The notes beneath the pieces were generated by a model. The model was not told the origin of the DNA, did not search any database, and saw nothing but the letters and a program-made list of their open reading frames with translations. Shown piece by piece: positions 6,750-12,869 of a DNA stretch of 12,869 bases (position 1 is the stretch's first letter; each line of letters begins with the position of its first letter). The translations under genes and the position numbers were made by a program. Origin of the DNA: Chloroflexi bacterium UBA2235 (lineage in GTDB: Bacteria > Chloroflexota > UBA11872 > UBA12225); assembly GCA_002347925.1 (NCBI GenBank), contig DDYL01000180.1, positions 26,409 to 39,277 on the forward strand. The letters run 5' to 3'.

Positions 6750-7644
6750 GGCCGTGGTTTCTGAAATGCCCCACGATGCTTCCCGGACGCAATCGGGGAC
6801 ACATTCCGGGTACAGCTATGCGTTCCTAGATGAACTGACCAAGAAGTCAGTCCGCCGGGCAATCCTCAAGGCCGTGGCAGTGCCGGGATACCAGGTGCCG
6901 TTCGGCTCGACCGAACTGCCGATCGCACGTGGGTGGGGTACGGGCGGACTTCAGGTGACGCTCTCGCTCATCGGACCTGGGGATGTCCTGAAGGTGATCG
7001 ACCAAGGCTCGGATGACAGCGTAAACGCGGTGAACATCCGGCAATTGGTGGAACTGACGGCACCCGGTGTGGACACGACGGCGGCGACGGAAGAGGCGAC
7101 GATCATCCAGACGCGCCACCGGATCCCGGAGGCACCATTGCACGCCGACCAGATCATGGTCTTCCAGGTTCCGTTACCAGAACCGCTGCGGGTCGTGGAA
7201 CGACGGGAGTCCGAGACGCGACGCATGCATGCCGAGGCCGACTACGGGCGAATCTGGGTTGCCCTGTATGAAGACGTGGTGCAGCACGGGCGTATCACAC
7301 GGAGTGCCGGATACCCGGTGGTTGTGAACGGCCGTCACGTTATGACGCCTAGCCCGATCCCCAAGTGGGACGTTCCGCGCCTCCACCAAGCGCCATTCCT
7401 GTCCCTGTTTGGCGCGGGCCGTGAGAAGCGCATCTACGCCGTGCCTCCGCTAACCGACGTGGTGCCGCTTGCCTTTGATGACTACCCATTTGCGATCGAG
7501 GATTTCGATGGTGCGCACTGCGCGCGGTGTGGCAGCGATGACACATTCCTTGTCGAGGTTCCGCAGCCGGACGGATCGAGCGTGATGTCGTGTTCGGACG
7601 AATCGTGGTGCGAGGCGCGCCGTACCGAGAGGGGCCAGTCATGA
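6742..7644 (+). CDS. phnJ: C-P lyase PhnJ, radical SAM C-P bond-cleaving subunit
   Basis: PhnJ is the catalytic subunit that breaks the C-P bond of ribose-1-phosphonate 5-phosphate by radical SAM chemistry, releasing an alkane and a cyclic ribose phosphate. The 300-residue protein has the family opening SGYSYAFLDELTKKSVRRAI, then AVPGYQVPFG, whose G49 matches the glycyl-radical Gly32 of E. coli. The RGWGTGGLQ, DQGSDDSVNAVNIR and PIPKWD segments and GAGREKRIYAVPPLTDV are all conserved. Four cysteines near the C-terminus (C260-x2-C263-x20-C284-x5-C290) match the unusual [4Fe-4S] ligands of the family. The ATG at 6742 overlaps the phnI stop (ATGAATGA). About 17 extra N-terminal residues precede the conserved core. 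All expected catalytic residues are present. Confidence 0.97.
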   Translation: MNEAVVSEMPHDASRTQSGTHSGYSYAFLDELTKKSVRRAILKAVAVPGYQVPFGSTELPIARGWGTGGLQVTLSLIGPGDVLKVIDQGSDDSVNAVNIRQLVELTAPGVDTTAATEEATIIQTRHRIPEAPLHADQIMVFQVPLPEPLRVVERRESETRRMHAEADYGRIWVALYEDVVQHGRITRSAGYPVVVNGRHVMTPSPIPKWDVPRLHQAPFLSLFGAGREKRIYAVPPLTDVVPLAFDDYPFAIEDFDGAHCARCGSDDTFLVEVPQPDGSSVMSCSDESWCEARRTERGQS

Positions 7645-8543
7645 GTGCGATCGCAACGTTGCCGACAGAGATGGTCAGGCACGACCACGTGGCCTCCCGC
7701 AATGCCGAACAGATCGCGCTCAAGGTGGAGAACCTTGAGGCGCAGTACGGGCGTGGATGCAGTGCATGCCATGAACTGACTGGTCCCGAACACTCCACCA
7801 ACGTGTGCGGTCAGTGCGGAACGGTCATCGCGTGTGCCGATGTTTCGTTCGCCGTGCGTGCCGGCCGGACCCTTGGGATCGTCGGCGAGAGCGGCAGCGG
7901 AAAGACGACCGTCCTTCGATGCCTGTATGGCGATCTCAACCCGGCGGGTGGCACGGCATCCTTGATGACCTACGAGGACGGGCGTGCAAATCTCTTCACG
8001 GCGAGCGCCCAAGTCCGCCGCCGTGTCCGGAACTTCGACATGGGGATGGTGTACCAGCATGCCCGCGACGGACTGAACCTGCGCATCAGTGCCGGCGGGA
8101 ACGTTGCGGAACGGCTGCTCGCCGCCGAGTGGCGCCGTGTCGACCAGATCCGCGCTCGCGCCGGTCACCTTCTGGAACGTATGGAGATCCCTCGGTCCCG
8201 GATGGACACGCCCCCGTCCGCCTTCTCCGGCGGAATGCAGCAGCGCGTCCAGATAGCCCGCGCACTTGCCAACGGTCCGGCGGTCGTGCTGCTTGATGAG
8301 ATGACATCAGGCCTCGACGTATCGGTCCAGGCAGGGGTGCTCGACCTTGTCCTCGAGTTGCAGCGGACCGAGGGCGTGGCGATGGTGGTGGTCTCGCACG
8401 ACCTGGGTGTCATCCGCCTCCTGTGCGAGCGGACAATGGTGATGAAGAACGGGCGGGTTGTGGAATCCGGTCTCACGGACCAGATCCTCGAGGATCCCCG
8501 GCATCCCTACACGCAGCTGCTCGTCAGTTCGGTCAACGCCTAG
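7641..8543 (+). CDS. phnK: ABC-type ATPase PhnK of the C-P lyase complex
   Basis: PhnK is an ABC-type ATPase that binds the PhnGHIJ core and is required for phosphonate breakdown in vivo; it is not a membrane transporter partner. The ATG at 7641 overlaps the phnJ stop (ATGA). Walker A is GESGSGKT (82-89), the signature FSGGMQQ (195-201), Walker B ends VVLLDE with catalytic E220, and the H-loop is H253. The end HPYTQLLVSSV matches E. coli PhnK. At 300 residues it is longer than the E. coli protein (252). Much of this is an N-terminal lead plus an insert between the first strands with C40-x2-C43-x12-C56-x2-C59, a zinc-ribbon-like pattern. I believe similar inserts occur in PhnK of other non-enteric bacteria. 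The usual Pro after the Walker B Glu is Met (DEMTSGLD). Confidence 0.95.
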   Translation: MSAIATLPTEMVRHDHVASRNAEQIALKVENLEAQYGRGCSACHELTGPEHSTNVCGQCGTVIACADVSFAVRAGRTLGIVGESGSGKTTVLRCLYGDLNPAGGTASLMTYEDGRANLFTASAQVRRRVRNFDMGMVYQHARDGLNLRISAGGNVAERLLAAEWRRVDQIRARAGHLLERMEIPRSRMDTPPSAFSGGMQQRVQIARALANGPAVVLLDEMTSGLDVSVQAGVLDLVLELQRTEGVAMVVVSHDLGVIRLLCERTMVMKNGRVVESGLTDQILEDPRHPYTQLLVSSVNA

Positions 8544-8553
8544 GAGGCCCATG

Positions 8554-9312
8554 ATGTCTGTGTTCACCCCCCAACCGATCACTCATGGAGCCGCCGGCCA
8601 GAGCAGCGCCACGGCATTGCCACTGCGGGTGCGCAACCTGCACAAGACGTTTACCTTGCACGTGCTTGGCGGCAAGCATGTCCCGGCATTCCACGACGTG
8701 TCGTTCGATGCACCGGCCGGTGGCTTCCTCGGAATCGCAGGGGCAAGCGGCAGTGGCAAGTCAAGTCTGCTGAAGTGCATATTCCGCACGTATCTTGCTG
8801 ACTCTGGTTCGGTCACGTGGAACCTCACGGACGGGTCGGAGATAGATCTGGTGCAGGCGACCGACGATGAGGTCCTGGATATCCGTCGTGACGAAATCGG
8901 CTACGTGTCACAGTTCCTGAGGCCGATGCCGCGGGTAACTGCGATTGATCTCGCCGCGCGCCCGCTTGTGGAGCGAGGGATGGAGCGTGCAGAGGCACGC
9001 GAACGCATCGCCGATCTGTTCGCGCGTGTCCGCCTTCCGCGGGACCTTTGGGATGGGCTGCCGGTTCTGTTCAGTGGTGGCGAACAGCAGCGCGTTAATT
9101 TGGTGCGCGCCTTGGCGGTTGCCCCACGGCTTCTCCTTCTGGATGAACCGACGGCGTCGCTCAGTCCAGACCTTCAGGCGGAAGTGGTGACGTTGATCGG
9201 GGAAGCCCGCGATCGCGGAACGACCCTGGTTGGCGTGATGCACGACACCGATCTGTTGAACCGTCTGTCTGACCAGGTCATTGTTCTGGATCAGGGCCGT
9301 CGCGTCGCCTGA
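8554..9312 (+). CDS. phnL: ABC-type ATPase PhnL of the C-P lyase complex
   Basis: PhnL is the second ABC-type ATPase, acting with PhnG, PhnH and PhnI in making ribose-triphosphate phosphonate. Two adjacent ATGs exist (8551 and 8554). A perfect AGGAGG (8542-8547), overlapping the phnK stop TAG, is three bases from the first and six from the second, so 8554 is preferred. The 252-residue product has Walker A GASGSGKS (63-70), the PhnL-typical VSQFLRPMPRVTAIDLAARPL (118-138), the signature FSGGEQQR (173-180), LLLLDEPT with E198, and H230. Compared with E. coli PhnL (226) it has about 20 extra N-terminal residues before LRVRNL. It is the last gene of the plus-strand operon; no strong terminator follows. 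Confidence 0.93.
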   Translation: MSVFTPQPITHGAAGQSSATALPLRVRNLHKTFTLHVLGGKHVPAFHDVSFDAPAGGFLGIAGASGSGKSSLLKCIFRTYLADSGSVTWNLTDGSEIDLVQATDDEVLDIRRDEIGYVSQFLRPMPRVTAIDLAARPLVERGMERAEARERIADLFARVRLPRDLWDGLPVLFSGGEQQRVNLVRALAVAPRLLLLDEPTASLSPDLQAEVVTLIGEARDRGTTLVGVMHDTDLLNRLSDQVIVLDQGRRVA

Positions 9313-9643
9313 CCTGGCGTATCTCCGGCGCTGCAAGGCCTCCCCCCAACCCACCTGCGTTTTGCTGCCCGCGAGGCGATTGGGTCCGTGAATCCGCTGA
9401 TTGACTCCCGCGTCGGACGTGCGCCACACGACCGAAAGGGAGAAGTCAGGCAGGGATGGTCACGAACCAAGGTACAACCCACTCATCGGAGCACTGCTGG
9501 TGCAAACGACTGGAATCCGGTTCCTGGGCGGACTTGGGCGGTGACCAAAGACCGGGCGCATCAAGGTGGGGAGGCAGTGGCTCCGAGTCAGTTTCAGGCA
9601 TCGCCCCAGTGTTGGGAGACGGGTGATGCGCTGAGCGAGGCGG
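9313..9643. other. Gene-free stretch between convergent phnL and the MBL hydrolase gene
   Basis: This 331-bp gap separates two operons that run towards each other. A 97-residue plus-strand frame exists (9388-9681), but it has no ribosome binding site, has low-complexity shadow-like composition and runs into the 3' end of the opposite gene. The stretch holds copy B of the diverged repeat (9460-9575). I find no hairpin followed by a T-run, so the operons may end by Rho-dependent termination or by collision. Confidence 0.55.
9460..9575 (-). repeat. Intergenic diverged repeat, copy B (inverted relative to copy A)
   Basis: The reverse complement of 9529-9575 matches 3884-3930 at 37 of 47 positions without gaps. 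The conserved TTTGGTCAC lies at 9541-9549 on the minus strand. Weaker gapped similarity runs to a shared GTTCGTGA ending at 9460. Copy B begins 69 bases past the stop of the MBL hydrolase gene and points the same way as that gene, as copy A does relative to the secreted-protein gene. The two copies flank the phnG-L operon in opposite orientation. Confidence 0.6.
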
Positions 9644-10447
9644 TCAGATGGTCATCACCATCTGGGGGCGGGCAATCTTGACCACGCCGTCGAACTCACG
9701 CATGGCGGAGTGACGGACTGCTTCACGATCAGTTCCGGGCCAGAAGTGGGTCAGGACGAGGCGGCGCGCATGTGCGACCCGCGCTACGTTTCCGGCGTCC
9801 GGCCCGCCTAGGTGGAGGTCGTTGCCCGGCGCAAAGGCTTCGGTGCCAAGCGTCGTTTCGGCGAGGAGAAGATCTGCGTCCTGAGCCACCTCGTTCAGGC
9901 TGGCGCACGGCGCCGTGTCCGAGGTGTAGACAAAGGTCCGGCCCGCGCCGATCACGCGCAAGGCGTACGACGGTATGGAGTGCCAGACCGGCACGGCAGC
10001 GATCACCATCCCGCCGATGGTGAATGGACTGTCTGGGGTGTATTCGCGCAGGGTAAATGCGGCATCAAAGAAGGGTTGCGTGGTGGAGAGACACTCCCCG
10101 AGGCGTCGCAAGTGCGCAATGCCTCCCGGCGGGACCCACACGTTGACCGGTTCCGTGCGTTCCTTGCCGTAGCGGATGCCGTAGCGGAAGGGGACCAGGT
10201 CCAGGTAATGATCTGGGTGCATGTGCGAGATTACGACGGCATCCAATCCCCAACTGTTCGGCACGGCTCCGGAGGGCTGTTGCGCGGTCTCACCGAGTGG
10301 GCCCAACCCGAGTGACAGGAGCGACGACACGATTCCTGTACCGCAGTCGATCAGGATGCGCGTCTCCGATTCGGTGATGAGGTATCCCGAACATGCGTCA
10401 TGGGGTGCCGGACACGAGGCTGATGATCCGAGGATGGTGAGTTTCAT
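9644..10447 (-). CDS. MBL-fold metal-dependent hydrolase (RNase Z-like, possible PhnP substitute)
   Basis: A 267-residue metallo-beta-lactamase-fold hydrolase. The zinc motif HMHPDH is at 75-80, with further ligand candidates H156 (VWHSIPSYALRV), D177 (FVYTSDTAP) and H234 (VLTHFWPG). The N-terminus MKLTILGSSASCPAP is typical of RNase Z-like members. In E. coli the MBL protein PhnP opens the five-membered cyclic phosphate left by PhnJ. This protein sits downstream of phnM on the same strand and could do the same. However, it lacks the cysteine-rich N-terminal metal site (GCECxxC) of canonical PhnP, so I give no symbol. It starts at ATG 10447; a stop lies four codons upstream in frame. The Shine-Dalgarno site is weak. 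A 157-bp gap to phnM contains no clear terminator, so co-transcription is likely. Confidence 0.85.
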   Translation of the reverse strand: MKLTILGSSASCPAPHDACSGYLITESETRILIDCGTGIVSSLLSLGLGPLGETAQQPSGAVPNSWGLDAVVISHMHPDHYLDLVPFRYGIRYGKERTEPVNVWVPPGGIAHLRRLGECLSTTQPFFDAAFTLREYTPDSPFTIGGMVIAAVPVWHSIPSYALRVIGAGRTFVYTSDTAPCASLNEVAQDADLLLAETTLGTEAFAPGNDLHLGGPDAGNVARVAHARRLVLTHFWPGTDREAVRHSAMREFDGVVKIARPQMVMTI

Positions 10448-10604
10448 CGGTGATGGGACCTATGTTCTCCATGTCAATGTGTGAGCGGTGCGTGCGTTGG
10501 CAAGCGATGCCTGCCCTTACCCGACGGCGCAGAAACTGCCCCCGTTGCGACGGAAGTGTGGAGTACGGCGAAGCTGGGTACGTGGGCAGTGATTGGGGAT
10601 GGGG

Positions 10605-11879
10605 TCAGTGGACGGCACGTTCGGCGAAGGAGGTAGCGTTGCCGTTACGGGATGCCAACGCCGTGGCCGGCAGCACCCCCATGAGACCGGCGCGAGTGGC
10701 ATGGACGATCTCGCCGCCTCGCATGACCAAGGTGGCCTCCGCGACGCCGTCGGTGCGAACGACCAATGCGAGGTCGGCACGCATTCCGGTCCGGATCACC
10801 CCGCGGTCAACCATGCCGAAGGTGTGCGCGGCGTCACGGGTGACCATGGCGATCGACTCCGGCAGCGACCGCAGGCCAAGATCGAAGACCCGGAACGGTG
10901 CTTCCAGCATCGACGGCGAGTGGTAATCGGCACAGATGATGTCGGCCAGGCCGGCCTTGATCAGGTCCAGGGCGCTGGCGTTGCCGGTCGTTGACCCACC
11001 GCGCACGATATTCGGGGCGCCAACGATGATCTTCATTCCATGTTCGCGCGCCCGGGCGGCGGCCTCGGTGGTGACAGGGAACTCGGAGATGGTGCACCCG
11101 ATGGAGGCCATCTGGTCGACCTTCTCCGGAGTGTCATCGTCGTGGGAAGACAGGACGTAGGTCTCCCGGGAAAGTTCTTCCGCTGCGCGGCCCCAAACCC
11201 TGGGCAAGGTAGTGGTATCGGCGGCGCGCTCATGCATCAGTTGGGCAAGGCGATCATCGTCATTGCCCATGTTGTAGCCGGCCTGACGGTACTCACCCCA
11301 GAGACCCTTGAGACCGTCGAGGTTTCGGTACTGTCCCTGACCGGGGGTGTGATCGTTCAGGGACATCGCCTGGTACTGGAAGCGTCGCATGGACGCAAAG
11401 AGGTTATCGATGCCGTCCGGGCTCCACACGTCGCAGCGGTGCAGGACCTGGTGGTCGATGCCTCCGGTGGTGCTGGCCTCGCGGATGGCGTCGGTGATGG
11501 CGACGGCCTCATCGACGGACCGGGTATTGCGCACCATGTTGCCAAAGGTGACGGCGTGGAAGGACGTGGTGACGCCGGCCGCAACCGCCCGCCGTGCGTA
11601 GTTCGCAATCGCGAAGGGGCGGGAGAACCCGACCCGCGGACGCGGATTGACCTCGCGCTCGACCCCATCGTTGTGGGTGTCGACCAGTCCGGGGATGAGC
11701 AGGGCGCCGTTGGCGTTGATCACGACCGCACCCTGGGTTGACACCTGGGAGGTCTCGCCGACGTCCGCGATGATGCCACCGGCGATGGCGACCGCACCAT
11801 CCTCGATGATGGAGTCCTCGAGGACCACCCGTGCGTGACGGAAGACGATGGGGATACCCGGGTGGGACTGGATTTCCAT
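10605..11879 (-). CDS. phnM: Phosphonate metabolism pyrophosphatase PhnM
   Basis: PhnM is an amidohydrolase-superfamily enzyme that removes pyrophosphate from ribose-triphosphate phosphonate to give ribose-1-phosphonate 5-phosphate, the PhnJ substrate. The 424-residue protein has the metal-binding opening PGLVDTHNDGVERE (63-76; the family usually has H-T-D). It then has SLNDHTPGQGQY (173-184), SSHDDDTPE (244-252), GAPNIVRGGSTTGNASA (287-303), ADYHSP (317-322) and the C-terminal GMRADLALV strand. The usual family length is about 380. Extra residues lie at the N-terminus and in a C-terminal tail after GVLPATALAS. The start at 11879 lies six bases after the stop of the 2H phosphoesterase gene, with GAAGG about 11 bases upstream. 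It stands apart from phnG-L, on the opposite strand. Confidence 0.96.
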   Translation of the reverse strand: MEIQSHPGIPIVFRHARVVLEDSIIEDGAVAIAGGIIADVGETSQVSTQGAVVINANGALLIPGLVDTHNDGVEREVNPRPRVGFSRPFAIANYARRAVAAGVTTSFHAVTFGNMVRNTRSVDEAVAITDAIREASTTGGIDHQVLHRCDVWSPDGIDNLFASMRRFQYQAMSLNDHTPGQGQYRNLDGLKGLWGEYRQAGYNMGNDDDRLAQLMHERAADTTTLPRVWGRAAEELSRETYVLSSHDDDTPEKVDQMASIGCTISEFPVTTEAAARAREHGMKIIVGAPNIVRGGSTTGNASALDLIKAGLADIICADYHSPSMLEAPFRVFDLGLRSLPESIAMVTRDAAHTFGMVDRGVIRTGMRADLALVVRTDGVAEATLVMRGGEIVHATRAGLMGVLPATALASRNGNATSFAERAVH

Positions 11880-11885
11880 CAGCGA

Positions 11886-12416
11886 TCAAACCTTCCATTG
11901 GGCGACCGGTTCGTACCGGTCGCCTCGGAGTTCCAGGTATGCGACAGTGTCAACGGTCCAGGCATCGTTGAAATCGAGCGTGGTCGCGGCGTTCCGAAGT
12001 GCAGTCAGGTCACGTCCGTGCGCACGGCGGACACAGGTGATGTGCCATGGCCACGGGGTGAGCGTCCCCATGGATACGTGGGTTCCATCAAAGAGGCGGG
12101 TGCGGGCGCGGTCCAGGGCTTCCGTCGCCGTCAGTGACACATAGAAGGTGTGCTCAGCATTCGCGAACTCGTGCACGGCTCCGCAATGGACCGAGACGGG
12201 AAGGTCGAAGGCGTGGCGCACCTGTGCTTCCAGAGTGCCGATCCCGTCACCGTCGACCGCGGGCGGCCAGTAGGCGAGGGTGGAATGTGGCGGGATGCGC
12301 CGCGCCTGGCCGGGATCGTGCTCGGCACGCCACGCCTGGACGCGTTCGCCGACGGTTCCGGTGACGACGGCGACCAGGACGCGCCGTCCCTGTGCCGAGG
12401 AACTCGGCTCAGTCAC
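11886..12416 (-). CDS. Short 2H phosphoesterase, DUF1045-like phosphonate-operon protein
   Basis: The GTG at 12416 is chosen as start because GGAG lies seven bases upstream and it overlaps the stop of the preceding transferase by eight bases. Longer readings would run deep into that gene in another frame. The 176-residue product carries two HxT motifs, H44-S-T46 (RIPPHSTLAYWPP) and H125-I-T127 (PWPWHITCVRRA). They are about 80 residues apart, as in the two-histidine (2H) phosphoesterases such as LigT and cyclic phosphodiesterases. The C-terminus has the VAYLELRGDRYEPVAQW strand common in this fold. DUF1045 proteins of phosphonate operons belong to this superfamily but are typically about 230 residues, so this is a short or divergent member. 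Inference: it may hydrolyse the cyclic ribose phosphate made by PhnJ. It could instead be a generic LigT-like protein. Confidence 0.8.
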   Translation of the reverse strand: MTEPSSSAQGRRVLVAVVTGTVGERVQAWRAEHDPGQARRIPPHSTLAYWPPAVDGDGIGTLEAQVRHAFDLPVSVHCGAVHEFANAEHTFYVSLTATEALDRARTRLFDGTHVSMGTLTPWPWHITCVRRAHGRDLTALRNAATTLDFNDAWTVDTVAYLELRGDRYEPVAQWKV

Positions 12417-12869
12417 CGTACATCTCCAGGAACCGGTCGAGGTCGTTGAAGTCGGCAATCCGGGACTCCAGGAGATCCCGGGGCCAGTCCCACCAGGCGA
12501 TGGCCTGCAGGCGCTCGGCAATGGGGCGTGGGAACCGTTCACGCAGAGGGCGCGCGGGGACGCCGACGGCAATCATGTACGGGTCGACGTCCTTGGTCAC
12601 CACGGCACTTGAACCGATGACGGCACCGTTGCCGATGCTGACGCCGGGCATGACGACGGCCCCGTGCCCGATCCAGACGTCGTGCCCGATCGTGACCGCG
12701 TGGTCACGGCGCCACTGGAAGAAGTCCTCGTCATCGGTCGGTGCGAATCCGTACTGGGTGCGGCGATAGGTGGCGTGGTGCTGCATGACCCGCCAGGTCG
12801 GATGGTTGCCCGGGTTCAGGCGGACGTGCGAGGCGAGCGAGCACCACTTGCCGACGGTCGCATAGATGA
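12409..12869 (-). CDS. Phosphonate-operon hexapeptide-repeat transferase, 5' end outside the window
   Basis: The frame is open to the right edge, giving about 153 C-terminal residues that end at TGA 12411-12409. It reads YATVGKWCSLASHVRLNPGNHPTWRVMQHH, then DDEDFFQWRRDHAVTIGHDVWIGHGAVVMPGVSIGNGAVIGSSAVVTKDV and VGVPARPLRERF. These are left-handed beta-helix hexapeptide repeats with the active-site-like NPGNHP and WIGHGA segments of the transferase family found in phosphonate operons (TIGR03308 type). Such proteins are presumed acyltransferases, possibly modifying aminophosphonates; the substrate is unproven. An internal ATG at 12786 is not the start, because family-conserved sequence continues upstream of it. 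It leads the minus-strand operon into the 2H phosphoesterase, phnM and the MBL hydrolase. Its promoter lies beyond the window. Confidence 0.9.
   Translation of the reverse strand, partial: IYATVGKWCSLASHVRLNPGNHPTWRVMQHHATYRRTQYGFAPTDDEDFFQWRRDHAVTIGHDVWIGHGAVVMPGVSIGNGAVIGSSAVVTKDVDPYMIAVGVPARPLRERFPRPIAERLQAIAWWDWPRDLLESRIADFNDLDRFLEMYGD

Noticed and set aside
10476..10604. A plus-strand frame begins with two CxxC pairs (CERC and CPRC) about 20 residues apart, resembling a zinc ribbon.
   Set aside because: It has no convincing ribosome binding site, it continues as the antisense of phnM with shadow-like composition, and the two pairs can arise by chance in this GC-rich gap.
1..12869. CRISPR array, tRNA, rRNA or transposase in the window, prompted by the HEPN protein.
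   Set aside because: I found no regularly spaced direct repeats, no tRNA-like cloverleaf and no transposase or integrase motifs in any gene or gap.

Overview
The window is bacterial DNA of visibly high GC content (roughly two thirds by eye), with tightly packed genes, strong Shine-Dalgarno sites and ATGA-type start/stop overlaps. The core is a carbon-phosphorus (C-P) lyase gene set for using phosphonates as a phosphorus source. The small secreted helical protein at 3083-3706 is of a kind I associate with Chloroflexota and Actinobacteria, so I lean towards a Chloroflexota-like soil or water bacterium. That assignment is only an impression.

Layout. At the left edge is the C-terminal end of a short-chain dehydrogenase/reductase (1-342, +). 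It converges on a large 792-residue protein on the minus strand (418-2796) whose C-terminal third looks like a HEPN ribonuclease domain of the CRISPR Cas02710/Csm6-like type. No CARF sensor, cas gene or CRISPR array is visible. A 286-bp divergent intergenic region follows, then the secreted protein (3083-3706, +), which ends in a clear hairpin terminator. Next is about 480 bp without a convincing gene.

The C-P lyase operon phnG-phnH-phnI-phnJ-phnK-phnL runs on the plus strand from 4254 to 9312. PhnI/PhnJ and PhnJ/PhnK overlap, and phnL has an AGGAGG site that includes the phnK stop. PhnG, PhnH, PhnI and PhnJ form the core complex. PhnJ keeps its radical-SAM cysteines and the glycine expected to carry the glycyl radical. 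PhnK and PhnL are ABC-type ATPases of the complex. Converging on this operon from the right is a minus-strand operon of a hexapeptide-repeat transferase of the phosphonate-operon family (cut by the window edge), a short 2H phosphoesterase resembling DUF1045, phnM, and a metallo-beta-lactamase (MBL) fold hydrolase. In the known pathway PhnI with G, H and L makes ribose-triphosphate phosphonate from ATP, PhnM removes pyrophosphate, PhnJ cleaves the C-P bond and leaves a cyclic ribose phosphate, and a phosphodiesterase opens that ring. A canonical PhnP is absent here; the MBL protein and the 2H protein are both candidates for the last step. Transport genes (phnCDE), phnN and a regulator are not in the window.

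Two observations stand out. One is the HEPN protein with an unfamiliar N-terminal half. The other is a pair of diverged, inverted intergenic repeats (3884-4018 and 9460-9575) that flank the phnG-L operon and share 37 of 47 bases over their best ungapped stretch.
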